A DNA stretch of 17,057 nucleotides from Zymogenus sp964542895 (GTDB taxonomy: Bacteria > Desulfobacterota > Zymogenia > Zymogenales > Zymogenaceae). Shown one piece after another: positions 1 to 7,748 of the stretch (position 1 is its first letter; every line of letters starts with the position of its first letter). The DNA lies in assembly GCA_964542895.1 (NCBI GenBank), contig CAZIWT010000071.1:1-17057 (forward strand), read 5' to 3'. A program made the translations under genes and the position numbers. Below the pieces are notes generated by a model. It did not search any database. It was not told the DNA's origin and saw nothing but the letters and a program-made list of their open reading frames with translations.

Positions 1-403
1 CCACTCGATATCCCCGCTCATCAAAGGCGATGCCCGGCAGTACCAGGAGGTCAATATCATCGAGGGATATCAAGCTCTTCTCCAAAAAGGGCGGCTCATT
101 TATTCCGAACGCGCCTAAGGAAAGCTCTTTCAAGTCCTGAACCTCAAAGAAGAGGAGCTTTCTGATAGAGGTCAACGTCACCGGAAATCCCACCCTTTTT
201 CCCAGGCTCTTTGCGGAATGAAAAATCTCCTGGGTGTTTACCTCGTTCCTTATGGGAGAGTATGTTCCCAAACACGACGCTTCCACAAAAAACGGGTTTT
301 CCATCAATTTCCGGCAAATTGTCCCGCTTTTTCGAGCAACCTCCTTTTTATCTAAACCCTCTCTATGGTTGAGTATAGATCGTCTCAGCTCTGCCTTATC
401 CAA
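1..403 (-). CDS. fthC: 5-formyltetrahydrofolate cyclo-ligase, 5' part (cut by window edge)
   Basis: Cytosolic ATP-dependent enzyme that converts 5-formyltetrahydrofolate to 5,10-methenyltetrahydrofolate (YgfA/MTHFS family). I translated the minus strand by hand: the frame is open from a TTG at 403 to the window edge, about 134 residues of a usual 180-200. It begins MDKAELRRSILNHRE, contains GTYSPIRNEVNT (the family's substrate-binding region) and, at the edge, VLPGIAFDERGYR, the start of the family's conserved PGxAFDxxGxR block. The C-terminal GYGGGYYDR-type motif lies outside. The start is the TTG because an in-frame TGA lies 12 bases upstream and the next ATG (residue 34) would remove conserved sequence; the ribosome binding site is poor. 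It lies 23 bases downstream of the 6S RNA gene on the same strand, the classic ssrS-ygfA arrangement of proteobacteria, which supports both calls. Family call is strong; the exact start is less sure. Confidence 0.9.
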   Translation of the reverse strand, partial: MDKAELRRSILNHREGLDKKEVARKSGTICRKLMENPFFVEASCLGTYSPIRNEVNTQEIFHSAKSLGKRVGFPVTLTSIRKLLFFEVQDLKELSLGAFGINEPPFLEKSLISLDDIDLLVLPGIAFDERGYRV

Positions 404-426
404 ATTCTTAAATCAACTTTCAGGAT

Positions 427-612
427 CATGCCCCCCGCCGGGTGCCGTGTGTTGGTCTCACTTGAACCTGCATATAACAGGTGGGCGCCATATTACTGTT
501 TTAGGTTTCCTTCTTAATAGAAAGGCATACACACCACAGCAAGGGACAGCTCCCAGTTTGTTTGTGTTGGCTCAAAATTAACTCATCCATCACGTACACC
601 GCAGGGGGCATG
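427..612 (-). ncRNA. ssrS: 6S RNA (RNA polymerase sigma70-holoenzyme regulator)
   Basis: 6S RNA folds into a long hairpin with a central bubble that mimics an open promoter and sequesters housekeeping RNA polymerase in slow growth. On the minus strand the two ends form a closing stem: CATGCCCCC (from 612) pairs with GGGGGCATG (to 427), continued by GGTG/CACC. Inside are a GGGA/TCCC hairpin, a terminal hairpin CCTTTCT-ATTA-AGAAGG, a CCTAAAACAG segment like the conserved CTTAAAACTG of E. coli 6S, and a small hairpin ACCTG-TTATATG-CAGGT followed by TTCAAG, matching the 3' bubble hairpin region. Length of about 186 nt is typical. Position immediately upstream of fthC and downstream of zapB is the expected synteny. 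Ends are set from the stem, so they may be off by a few bases. A covariance-model search (Rfam 6S) would decide. Confidence 0.85.
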
Positions 613-832
613 AAAATTAATTAAACGGACCCGATAAAAAGCATCGGGCGGATAAATAAGTTTGTTATTTAATTATTAGATTAAAAGGACAAGGAAGGGA
701 AATAGAGTATTTTCCTATTTTAATATCGAGAGGGACGCGGCCGTTTACGGCCCCGATTCATCTTTTCGGCAATTTTTCCTGCGCTGCAATAACTCCTCCG
801 GTTTGGGAGAACAGTCTATATGATATTAAGGG
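613..832. other. Non-coding stretch with hairpins upstream of the 6S gene
   Basis: No gene was found in these 220 bases. Two inverted repeats are visible: CCCGAT/ATCGGG at 632-650 and GGCCGT/ACGGCC at 738-751. Neither is followed directly by a T-run on either strand, so neither is a convincing intrinsic terminator. The AT-rich segment 613-625 just upstream of the 6S 5' end (TTTAAT on the minus strand) could serve as its -10 element, but I see no matching -35. On the minus strand around 790-805 a GGAGGAG motif precedes a TTG opening a 14-codon frame that ends at the GGCCGT hairpin; a leader peptide is conceivable but this is most likely chance. Confidence 0.4.
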
Positions 833-1165
833 CTACTCTCTTTTTCTAATCCCCGCTCCTCGACACACGCTGAACCCTCGAAGCATCTCCACTGTCTATT
901 AGTCCCATACATCCCAATTTCACTTTAACCCTTTATATCTGCCAGCATTGCGCAAAAACGATCGATCGAAAAACCTTACATAGCCTGTGGCCCATAAGGC
1001 CCGCCCAATGCCCACACCCCCCAACTAAAACCACAAGACCGCCCACCCCTTTAGACCTATCCCTCCCCATCTCACCGCTCACTTCCCCTTTACCCCCTAA
1101 TTCACTCCCCCGGCCCCACACCCCCCCTTTCACAATCCACCAATCCCCCCTCCCCATTCAGACAT
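833..1165 (-). pseudogene. Probable remnant or corrupted copy of zapA in a G-rich block
   Basis: The slot between zapB and 6S RNA is normally occupied by zapA, the FtsZ-ring-associated protein that partners ZapB. Here the minus strand begins ATG TCT GAA at 1165 and a possible stop TAG lies at 833-835, giving 333 bases (111 codons, a plausible ZapA length), but the frame is broken by several stops. In another frame, residues aligned to the ZapA core show SKGVGGLVVL where the family has S-T-K-x-V-S-T-L-N-V-A-I-L. The stretch is strikingly skewed: in 1021-1200 I count about 94 C and 11 G on the plus strand. Such G-rich coding would produce Gly/Val strings by chance, so the resemblance alone is weak; synteny and length are the better arguments. 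It could be a decayed gene, a sequencing or assembly artefact, or unrelated G-rich DNA. No intact protein can be read. Confidence 0.4.
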
Positions 1166-1214
1166 GAAAACCTACCCGCCCCCCGGTCCCCAAATCAACA
1201 AACTTGTCCCCACA

Positions 1215-1433
1215 TTACACCATCTCCATCTTCTTCAAGAGGTCTTCAATCCTTGAATCGGCCTCTTCCCTTCCCGATGTTATCCTCTCTATCTCCTTTC
1301 GAAGTTCTCTAACCTCCAGATCTTTTTGAGCCAATGTTTGGCTGAGCCTGAGATTCTCATCCTTGAGCTCAGAGCACCTTTTTACAAGTAAATCTATCTT
1401 CTCTTCTAAAACCTTGAACCTATCGAAGTCCAT
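1215..1433 (-). CDS. zapB: Cell division protein ZapB-like small coiled coil
   Basis: A 72-residue protein predicted to be one continuous coiled coil: heptad-spaced Leu/Ile/Val throughout and very rich in Glu, Lys and Arg, with no membrane segment or Cys-rich motif beyond a single Cys. It opens with MDFDRFKVLEEKIDLLVKR, which fits the VLEEK(I/V)xxLL start typical of ZapB-family proteins in deltaproteobacteria. ZapB is a cytoplasmic filament-forming protein recruited by ZapA to the FtsZ ring, where it links the ring to the chromosome terminus. The ATG at 1433 is preceded by AAGGGAA about 10 bases upstream. It heads a likely unit with the zapA slot, 6S RNA and fthC, transcribed from a promoter at 1489-1516. 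Short coiled coils are easy to misname, so the call leans partly on gene order. Confidence 0.72.
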   Translation of the reverse strand: MDFDRFKVLEEKIDLLVKRCSELKDENLRLSQTLAQKDLEVRELRKEIERITSGREEADSRIEDLLKKMEMV

Positions 1434-1488
1434 TTCATTTTAATTCCCTTGGATCCCAAACATCAGATTTGAAACCCCACACATCCCA

Positions 1489-1516
1489 ATTATCCATTTT
1501 CTGGGAAAAAAGTCAA
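1489..1516 (-). promoter_or_regulatory. Sigma70-type promoter for zapB
   Basis: On the minus strand TTGACT (1516-1511) and GATAAT (1494-1489) are separated by 16 bases; each hexamer matches 5 of 6 consensus positions. Transcription would start near 1482, giving a leader of about 48 bases before the zapB ATG. It suggests the zapB-6S-fthC block is not wholly dependent on the smc-ftsY operon. Confidence 0.6.
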
Positions 1517-1542
1517 GGAATTTATAAAACTATACTATTATT

Positions 1543-1578
1543 AAGCTCCCGTTTGATAGGAAAGGAGCTCTTCCTATC
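1543..1578 (-). terminator. Hairpin directly after ftsY, possible attenuator or weak terminator
   Basis: Starting at the base after the ftsY stop, GATAGGAA and TTCCTATC form a perfect 8-bp stem (1578-1555). The loop contains AGCTCCT, which can instead pair with GGGAGCT at 1549-1543, so two mutually exclusive hairpins are possible. No U-run follows on the minus strand, so intrinsic termination is doubtful; it may stabilise the 3' end or act with a factor. Confidence 0.4.
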
Positions 1579-2502
1579 CTAATCCTCGCTCAGAAGAGCC
1601 TCCACAAATTTATCCGGCTCGAATCGATCCAGGTCGTCCACACCCTCTCCAACACCCACGTATTTAATGGGTATCTTGAGCTCATCGAAGAGGGGGAAGA
1701 TCGCCCCCCCCTTGGCGGTTCCGTCAAGCTTGGTCATCGCTATCCCCGTAATCCCGATCTCCTCAGAGAATTTCCTGGCCTGAACGATGTTGTTCTGCCC
1801 GATGGATGCGTCCAGGACCAAGAGGGTCTCGTGGGGGGCGTCCGGTACCCCCTTTTTGAGGACCCTTTTTATCTTCTTCAACTCCTCCATCAGATTGTAC
1901 TTCGTGTGAAGCCTCCCGGCCGTGTCCACGAAAATGTAATCGACTTGCCTAGCCTTTGCCCGCTCGAGGGCGTCGAAGGCAACGGATGCGGGGTCCGAGC
2001 CGCGCTCCTGCGATATGACCTGTACGCCCACTTTCTCCCCCCAGAGGATCAACTGCTCTATGGCGGCATCGCGGAAGGTGTCCCCCGCGGCCAGAAGTAC
2101 GCTGTTTCCCTCGGACAACAGGTGATTTGCTATTTTTGCGATGGTGGTGGTCTTTCCAGTCCCGTTTACCCCCACGACGAGGACGACAGTGGGCGGTTTT
2201 GAGCTTTTTATCAATCCCCCCTCTGATCCGTTGAGGATCGAGAGGAGCAAACGATTAATCTCATCGACAAGTCCCGATTTGGTCGGTTTGTTTTTCTTGG
2301 CCCATCCGGATATATCTTCGATGATAGTCTCGGTAAGCTTCACTCCTATGTCCGACGTCAGGAGGATCTCCTCGATCCTGTCGAAGGTGTTTTCGCTCAA
2401 CCTCTCGCGCTCCGCGGCCAACAGGTCAACGCCCTCTGTAAAGCTCTTTCGTGTGCCGCTCAGGCCTCTGGCAAGGCGGGAAACAAAACTACCTTTCGAC
2501 AT
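1579..2502 (-). CDS. ftsY: Signal recognition particle receptor FtsY
   Basis: SRP-family GTPase that docks Ffh-bound ribosomes at the inner membrane for co-translational insertion of membrane proteins. The 307 residues hold an N domain (about 1-100), then the G domain with P-loop GVNGTGKTTT (111-120), DTFRDAAIEQL (141-151), DTAGR (193-197), DASIGQN (231-237) and TKLDGTAKGG (257-266), and the closing GVGEGVDDLDRFEP. The long acidic A domain of E. coli FtsY is absent; the protein starts almost directly with the N domain, as in many bacteria, so membrane contact must rely on the basic N-terminal helix. The ATG at 2502 overlaps the stop of the roadblock gene as TGATG, with GAGGAAGG upstream, so translation is coupled. 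All key GTPase motifs are intact. Confidence 0.97.
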   Translation of the reverse strand: MSKGSFVSRLARGLSGTRKSFTEGVDLLAAERERLSENTFDRIEEILLTSDIGVKLTETIIEDISGWAKKNKPTKSGLVDEINRLLLSILNGSEGGLIKSSKPPTVVLVVGVNGTGKTTTIAKIANHLLSEGNSVLLAAGDTFRDAAIEQLILWGEKVGVQVISQERGSDPASVAFDALERAKARQVDYIFVDTAGRLHTKYNLMEELKKIKRVLKKGVPDAPHETLLVLDASIGQNNIVQARKFSEEIGITGIAMTKLDGTAKGGAIFPLFDELKIPIKYVGVGEGVDDLDRFEPDKFVEALLSED

Positions 2503-2858
2503 CAGCCTTCCTCGATAATATCCCTTACGGCCTCCTTGAGATTCATTATGGAAGGAGTTATGCTTGGGGTTGGCGCAAGCCTCAAGATCAGATAGTTCTC
2601 TTTTTCGATTGAGGAGGTTATGATGTAGAAGTTATCGGTTCTTACGACTATTTCGGTATAGTCCCCGGAATCGATCCTTTGAGATATGGCCTCGAGGCGC
2701 TTGTGAATGGGGACCATATGCGCTCCGAGGAGCTTCATCTGATACTCATTGTCCTTGGCATACACGACTATCTCCTCCCCGTTGTTGTCGACCATTATAC
2801 ATCCGGTCGCCCCGGGGATTCTCTCCACGAGCTTTTTTATTGCCTCAAGATACAACAC
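2502..2858 (-). CDS. Roadblock/LC7 domain protein (MglB-like fold)
   Basis: A 118-residue single-domain cytosolic protein of the Roadblock/LC7 superfamily. The opening helix (LEAIKKLVERIPGATGCIMVDNNG) followed by a beta strand, a long central helix (about 38-60) and strands carrying DYTEIVVRTDNFYIITSSIE and NYLILRLAP match the alpha/beta order of the family. Relatives such as MglB dimerise and act as activators or platforms for small Ras-like GTPases in motility and polarity; no Ras-like GTPase is encoded here, but the SRP GTPase FtsY is immediately downstream. The start is GTG at 2858, with GGAGGA 5-6 bases upstream inside the end of smc: the genes overlap by 14 bases at one end and by one base (TGATG) with ftsY at the other, implying tightly coupled synthesis. 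Family call is good; its partner is not known. Confidence 0.82.
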   Translation of the reverse strand: MLYLEAIKKLVERIPGATGCIMVDNNGEEIVVYAKDNEYQMKLLGAHMVPIHKRLEAISQRIDSGDYTEIVVRTDNFYIITSSIEKENYLILRLAPTPSITPSIMNLKEAVRDIIEEG

Positions 2859-5800
2859 TCAATCCTCCGTGATCCGTAAGCTTGACCGAGACCATCTTGG
2901 AGACGCCCGGGTCTTCCATGGTAATCCCGTAAAGGGTGTCTGCCATCTCCATGGTCTTCTTGTTGTGGGTGATAAGGATTACCTGAGAGGTCAGAGATAT
3001 CTCCTTTAACAGCTCGACGAACCTCTCGATATTGATATCGTCCAACGGGGCGTCCACCTCGTCCATCATACAGAAGGGAGTCGGCTTTATCAAGAATATC
3101 GAAAAGACAAGAGCAATCGCGGTAAGCGCCTTTTCTCCCCCCGAAAGGAGAGTAATGCTCGAAAGCCTCTTTTCCGGGGGCTGGGCCATTATCTCCACCC
3201 CGCTCTCGAGAGGATCTTCTTGATCCGTCAGGACTATTTTTGCCTTCCCCCCCGGGACGAGACGGGGAAAGACCTCCCCGAATTTTTCGTTTATCTGGTC
3301 AAAGGTATTTAGAAACCGCTCCTTGGACTTCTTGTCGATCTTCTTGATCGTCTTGTTAAGGGAGTCGATCGAATCCAGGAGGTCCGACTCCTGGCTTTTA
3401 AGGAACTCGTACCTCTCCATCCGGGAGTTGTACTCCGAAATCGCCAGCAGGTTGACCTCCCCGAACTTGTCTATCTTCTTCTTCAGCTTCTCTATTTCCT
3501 CACTGAGATCGACGTCGTCGATCTTCTCAGATATATAATTCATGTAGGTCTCACCGATCTCCTCGTTGTACCTCTCCTTGATGTTCGCCGTCAGTCTCTC
3601 CAGCTCCCACTCGAGCTCCCTGATTTCATCCCTCTTTTGCTGAAGGCCCTCCCTGACCGCCGCCAGCTCCCCCTGGGATTTTTTCCGCTCATCATCGAGG
3701 GCCTTCTCCCTCGACAGCCCGCCGTCCACCTCGGCCCTGGCGTCTCGAAGCTTGTCCTCGAGCTCCTTTGAGGTAACGATCTTCTCCGATAGCTCCCTCT
3801 CGCTTTCAGCAATCCTGTCCGTAAACTCCACAATCTCCGCCTCTCCTTCGGAGATGGTCTTCGTCTTGTTGTCCCTGTCCCGCCCGGCGCGCCCTATCTG
3901 CCTCTTCAGCTCCTCCAGCGACTCCGTAAGGTGCTCCTTCTGGCCGATCGCCTTATTCAAGGAGAGCTTCGCTTCGGTCTCCTCCCCCTCAACCTCCCTA
4001 ATCACCCTTCTCTTATCCTGAAGATCGGACCTCAGAGACTCGTCATCCGCATTGAGTCTTTCTTCGCTCTCCTCGGCGCCCTTAAGCTCATCGAGGAATC
4101 TCTCCCGCTCCGACTTGAGCCTCGCTATTTCATCCGACTCTTTTTTAACCGCCGCCTCCATCTCCGCCGTCGCCTTTTCGACCCGCGCCCTGTCGTTTGT
4201 TGCCGCCTCGAGCTCCGCCTTGAGCGTCTGTGACCTTATTTTAAGATCAGCCAGCCCCTTCTCCTCCCTCTTGAAATCCGCCTTTGCCGAGGAAAGCTCA
4301 TCCCTCGTCTGTTCGAGGCGTTCTTCGATATCCTTCAGTCCCCTCTCCAGCCCCACCACTTCCCCCTTCAGGGCCTCCCTCTCCCTCCTGTTTTTAAGGA
4401 CACTGAACCCCCCCTCCCTGCTTCCCCCGAAGATGAGCCCCTCCGGGGTCACCAGCTCGCCGTCCAGCGTAACTATCGGGAAACTCGGTTTTCTCTCCTC
4501 CCATATCCTCAGGGCGCTCTCCAGCGTATCGACGAGGTGGGCGTCGCCGAAAAACGAGAGGATATCACCTCCCATTCCCCCCTTCCCCCCCCCCTCCTTG
4601 ACCTTCACGCTCTCCTTCAGTCTGCCGAGGGCGCCGCGGTCAGAGAGGGACGCTCCGTCACCCCTCCCGTTTAAATCCCCTATCGGAATGAAGACCGCCC
4701 TTCCCGAGCCGTCCCTCTTCAGGCGGTCGATCTGCCTTCTGGCATCCTCCACGCCCCTGACAACAACCGCCGACACCGCCTCCCCCAGATACCCCTCCAG
4801 CGCCCTCTCGTGCATCTCGTCCGTCTCTATGAAATCGGAAAATATCCCGATTACCCCCTCCTCCTTTCCGGTCATCACCCCCTTTACGCCCTCGCTCAGC
4901 CCCTCGTAGTTCCTCTCCATCTCTAAAAGGGCTTCGAGCCTTGAGCCCGCCCTGGCCAGCCTCGACTCCGCCCCCTCCCTCTCCCTTAAGACCTCCGCCT
5001 CCCTTTTCGTTAAGCCCTCGATTTTCAGATCCAGATCGGAGAGGGTCTCCTCACAATTCTTGACCTCGGCTTCCACACGATCCCTCTCGGACGACCTCTC
5101 GTCCACAAGGGTGTTGAGCCTCGTCATCTCGTTTTTAAGGGACCCGAGCTCGCTGGCCCTCTCGGCGATCAGCCCGGTGAACCTCTCTATCAATCTGACG
5201 GCCGAGTCGATGCCGTTTTTCAGCTCCGATATCCGGGAGGCCTCGACAAGCCGCCGTTTCTGGAGCTCATCGCTCCTTGCAGCGAGATCGTCGACCACCG
5301 TCGTAATATCGGAGAGCCTCCCCTCTATCTCTCTCAGACCGCCCATCAGGGATTCCGCCTCCTCCTGAGACGACAGGATGCGGCCCTCGAGGGCCTCTAT
5401 CCGCCCGGACGTCTCCTCAATGAAGCCTTCAAGCTCGCCCCTCTCCCCCTCCAGTGTCTCGTTTCTCCGCCTCGTCGACTCGATCCTCTCCTTCAGATGC
5501 CTGACCGACTCCTCCACCGTCTTTATCTCGGTCTCGTTTGTGAAGAAGCGCCTCTGTACCTGGGCAAAGTGCTCCTCCACCTCCAGCGACGAGGCCTTCA
5601 TCTCTTCCATCTTCCCCTCGACGACCAACAGCCTGGCCTCGGCGACCGCCTCCTCTTCCTCTACGCTCACAAGCTTCTTTTGCTCGGAGTCTATCTCTTC
5701 CGAAAGGCGCATGTAGCTTTTTGAGGCCTCCATCAATTCGGACCTCTTGAGACTCCCCTTAAGCTCCTTATACTCTTCGGCCCTTTTCGCCTGCAGGGCC

Positions 5801-6423
5801 AGGGAGTCCATCTGCCGCTTGACCTCACCGATTATGTCGCCGATCCTCAAGAGGTTGTTCCTCGTCGACTCGATCTTCCTTATCGCCTCTATCTTCTTGG
5901 CCTTATATTTGGTTATCCCCGCCGCCTCCTCGATAAAGACCCTCCTGTCTACCGGACGGGCGGAGATTATGCTCCCTATCTGTCCCTGGGCGATTATGGA
6001 GTAGGTCTTTGCGCCGACGCCCGTGCCCATAAAGAGGCCGCTGATGTCCTTCAATCGACAGGGCGTCTTGTTCAGGAAATACTCGCTCTCCCCGGAGCGG
6101 TAGATCCTCCTCCTGACCGTTATTTCGTGATATGTGGAGAATTTTTGCGGGACAATGCCGTCGGCGTGGGTGAACGTAAGGGTGACCTCGGCCATCCCCA
6201 GGGGCTTCTTTTCCCCGGAGCCGTTGAATATGATATCCTCCATCGCCTTACCCCGAAGCGACTTAACGCTCTGCTCCCCCAGGGCCCACTTTATGGCGTC
6301 AACGATGTTCGACTTGCCGGAGCCGTTAGGCCCCACCACGGCGGTGATTCCCCTGGGAAACGTGAGGGTCGACTTGTCAATGAAGGACTTGAAGCCGAGA
6401 ATCTCTAATTTTTTTATTTTCAT
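2845..6423 (-). CDS. smc: Chromosome segregation ATPase SMC
   Basis: Full-length SMC, 1192 residues, the ATPase of the SMC-ScpAB complex that extrudes DNA loops and compacts the nucleoid. Head parts: Walker A GPNGSGKSN (31-39), Q-loop QGQIGSI (146-152), ABC signature LSGGE (1093-1097) and Walker B with the catalytic acidic pair DE (1121-1122) in MMDEVDAPLDD, then the H-loop ILITHNK. Two long coiled-coil arms (about 170-500 and 680-1030) flank a hinge (about 505-672) with family glycines and the LVTPEGLIFGG segment. A short Gly-rich run (610-619) lies inside the hinge. ATG at 6423 is the natural start because the conserved head begins at residue 1; its ribosome binding site is weak. It is the first gene of the smc-roadblock-ftsY operon. 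No scpA or scpB lies in the window. Confidence 0.98.
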   Translation of the reverse strand: MKIKKLEILGFKSFIDKSTLTFPRGITAVVGPNGSGKSNIVDAIKWALGEQSVKSLRGKAMEDIIFNGSGEKKPLGMAEVTLTFTHADGIVPQKFSTYHEITVRRRIYRSGESEYFLNKTPCRLKDISGLFMGTGVGAKTYSIIAQGQIGSIISARPVDRRVFIEEAAGITKYKAKKIEAIRKIESTRNNLLRIGDIIGEVKRQMDSLALQAKRAEEYKELKGSLKRSELMEASKSYMRLSEEIDSEQKKLVSVEEEEAVAEARLLVVEGKMEEMKASSLEVEEHFAQVQRRFFTNETEIKTVEESVRHLKERIESTRRRNETLEGERGELEGFIEETSGRIEALEGRILSSQEEAESLMGGLREIEGRLSDITTVVDDLAARSDELQKRRLVEASRISELKNGIDSAVRLIERFTGLIAERASELGSLKNEMTRLNTLVDERSSERDRVEAEVKNCEETLSDLDLKIEGLTKREAEVLREREGAESRLARAGSRLEALLEMERNYEGLSEGVKGVMTGKEEGVIGIFSDFIETDEMHERALEGYLGEAVSAVVVRGVEDARRQIDRLKRDGSGRAVFIPIGDLNGRGDGASLSDRGALGRLKESVKVKEGGGKGGMGGDILSFFGDAHLVDTLESALRIWEERKPSFPIVTLDGELVTPEGLIFGGSREGGFSVLKNRREREALKGEVVGLERGLKDIEERLEQTRDELSSAKADFKREEKGLADLKIRSQTLKAELEAATNDRARVEKATAEMEAAVKKESDEIARLKSERERFLDELKGAEESEERLNADDESLRSDLQDKRRVIREVEGEETEAKLSLNKAIGQKEHLTESLEELKRQIGRAGRDRDNKTKTISEGEAEIVEFTDRIAESERELSEKIVTSKELEDKLRDARAEVDGGLSREKALDDERKKSQGELAAVREGLQQKRDEIRELEWELERLTANIKERYNEEIGETYMNYISEKIDDVDLSEEIEKLKKKIDKFGEVNLLAISEYNSRMERYEFLKSQESDLLDSIDSLNKTIKKIDKKSKERFLNTFDQINEKFGEVFPRLVPGGKAKIVLTDQEDPLESGVEIMAQPPEKRLSSITLLSGGEKALTAIALVFSIFLIKPTPFCMMDEVDAPLDDINIERFVELLKEISLTSQVILITHNKKTMEMADTLYGITMEDPGVSKMVSVKLTDHGGLSVVS

Positions 6424-6442
6424 CGGTAGAACTTTTAGGCAT

Positions 6443-6471
6443 TTAGTACCATATTTTACCGACTATGTAAA
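6443..6471 (-). promoter_or_regulatory. Possible promoter of the smc operon
   Basis: On the minus strand TTTACA (6471-6466, 5 of 6) and TACTAA (6448-6443, 3 of 6) are 17 bases apart, just upstream of smc. The -10 match is poor, so this is only the best candidate in a 110-base AT-rich gap. Confidence 0.3.
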
Positions 6472-6507
6472 GAGAAAAGTGTATATGTAGTTATATTATC
6501 TTAATAA

Positions 6508-6527
6508 AATACCATATATAGTGTATT
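6508..6527. repeat. 20-bp near-perfect AT-rich palindrome between smc and ahbD
   Basis: The arms AATAC and GTATT enclose a TATATA core; only two symmetric position pairs break the dyad. It sits about 85 bases upstream of the smc start and just past the ahbD stop. It could be a regulator site for smc or a weak transcript-end hairpin; AT-rich DNA makes chance palindromes common. Confidence 0.3.
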
Positions 6528-6533
6528 ATTTGC

Positions 6534-7739
6534 CTACTTTATATTAACCTTGGTGTTCCCCTTTGCCCTCCCTTTTTCAAGGCGATTTGGGACGTACGGA
6601 CACAACGGCTCCGGGGCGAGATAATCGCCGCTATGGTAGTAGGCCCTCGCCCTGCATCCGCCGCAGACATCGACGTATTCGCACCTGCCACACTTGCCGG
6701 TCAGAAGGGAATAGTCCCTGAGGCGTAAAAAGAGCTCCGATTTCTCCCATATCTCCCTAATCGGCCTTTCCCTGACGCTCCCGCCCGAGACCTCGAGGTA
6801 GCCGCAGGGCTGTGTATCGCCGTCGTGGGAGATAAAGAGGAAGGATATCCCGCCGAGACATCCCCTCGTTGAGGCGGACAGATCACTACCGTCGCCGGGG
6901 TGCCCGTGAGCTGACGAAGCCGCCTTCTCCATCGAATCGATATCGATACCGTCTATCAGGGCCATCTCCCTCTTTATCCGCATATACTGGGGCGCACAGG
7001 TGACCTTTACCTCGTGGGGGGCCTCCCTCTCGTATCGATATATGTCCCTCAATATCCGCTCGTACTCCTCGCCGTCGAGGGAGTCTTCGGCCATATCCCT
7101 CCCCCTCCCCGTGGGGACGAGGAGGAAGAGATGGTGGGCGACCGCCCCCAGACGACGGACAAGATCCTCCATCTCGGAAAGCTCGCCCATGTTTCTTCTC
7201 GTGATGGTAGTGTTTATCTGAAAGGGGAGTCCTTCCGCCCTTGCGCTCTCGACACCGAAGATCGCCCCATCAAATGCCCCGGGGACACCCCTCAAGTCGT
7301 CGTGGGACTTTGCGTTCTTTCCGTCTATGCTGATCGACACCCTCTTGATGCCGGCCTTAAGAAGCTCTTTCGCCCTCTCCCTTGAAAGGAGGGTCCCGTT
7401 GGTGGCAAGGACCATCCTCAACCCCAGCTCCGTCCCCGCCCTTGCGATTACCGCGACATCCTCCCTCATCAACGGCTCGCCCCCGGTCAGGATCATGATG
7501 GGATTTGAAAATTCGGCGATATCACCTATGAGCTTAAGCGACTCCTCGGTCGTAAGCTCCCCCGGGTAAGGCCCCATCTCCGAGGAGGCCCTGCAGTGGT
7601 CGCAGGCAAGGTTGCAGGAGCGGGTAATCTCCCAGGCAATCAGCCTCGGTCCCGACCCGCCCGACTCGTTTTTATCATGATTTTTCAAATTTGGGCTTCT
7701 TAAAAAAGTGGGTGTCGAAACAGCCTTGGATCTCTCCAA
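6534..7739 (-). CDS. ahbD: Radical SAM haem synthase AhbD-like (SPASM domain)
   Basis: In the alternative haem pathway of sulfate reducers and archaea, AhbD oxidatively decarboxylates two propionates of iron-coproporphyrin III to give haem b. The 401 residues show PRLIAWEITRSCNLACDHCR, with the radical SAM cysteines at C42, C46 and C49, ILTGGEPL for SAM binding, VSISIDG, INTTITRRN and HHLFLLVPTGRG, which are characteristic of the AhbD/NirJ group. The C-terminal auxiliary-cluster region has TRGCLGGISF, QPCGYLE and GKCGRCEYVDVCGGCRARAYY. NirJ and AhbC are close relatives, so the exact step is inferred; the nearby hemB supports tetrapyrrole synthesis. The 30-residue N-terminal lead is poorly conserved. 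The start given is TTG with little ribosome binding site; the TATAAT at 7754-7749 would start transcription almost on top of it, so translation may be leaderless or begin later, for example at TTG codon 18. Confidence 0.87.
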   Translation of the reverse strand: MERSKAVSTPTFLRSPNLKNHDKNESGGSGPRLIAWEITRSCNLACDHCRASSEMGPYPGELTTEESLKLIGDIAEFSNPIMILTGGEPLMREDVAVIARAGTELGLRMVLATNGTLLSRERAKELLKAGIKRVSISIDGKNAKSHDDLRGVPGAFDGAIFGVESARAEGLPFQINTTITRRNMGELSEMEDLVRRLGAVAHHLFLLVPTGRGRDMAEDSLDGEEYERILRDIYRYEREAPHEVKVTCAPQYMRIKREMALIDGIDIDSMEKAASSAHGHPGDGSDLSASTRGCLGGISFLFISHDGDTQPCGYLEVSGGSVRERPIREIWEKSELFLRLRDYSLLTGKCGRCEYVDVCGGCRARAYYHSGDYLAPEPLCPYVPNRLEKGRAKGNTKVNIK

Positions 7740-7748
7740 TTCTACGAT

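Noticed and set aside
234..581. Plus-strand open frame of 115 codons
   Set aside because: Covers the antisense of fthC and the 6S RNA gene; no family resemblance.
632..650. CCCGAT/ATCGGG hairpin as an intrinsic terminator
   Set aside because: No T-run directly follows on either strand.
933..1157. Minus-strand open frame of 74 codons, Gly/Val/Trp-rich
   Set aside because: Low-complexity product of the G-rich block; treated as part of the possible zapA remnant rather than a gene.
4052..4909. Long plus-strand open frame (285 codons), Ser/Leu/Pro-rich
   Set aside because: It is antisense to the SMC coiled coil; the Ser/Leu bias is what the complement of Glu/Lys/Arg codons gives.
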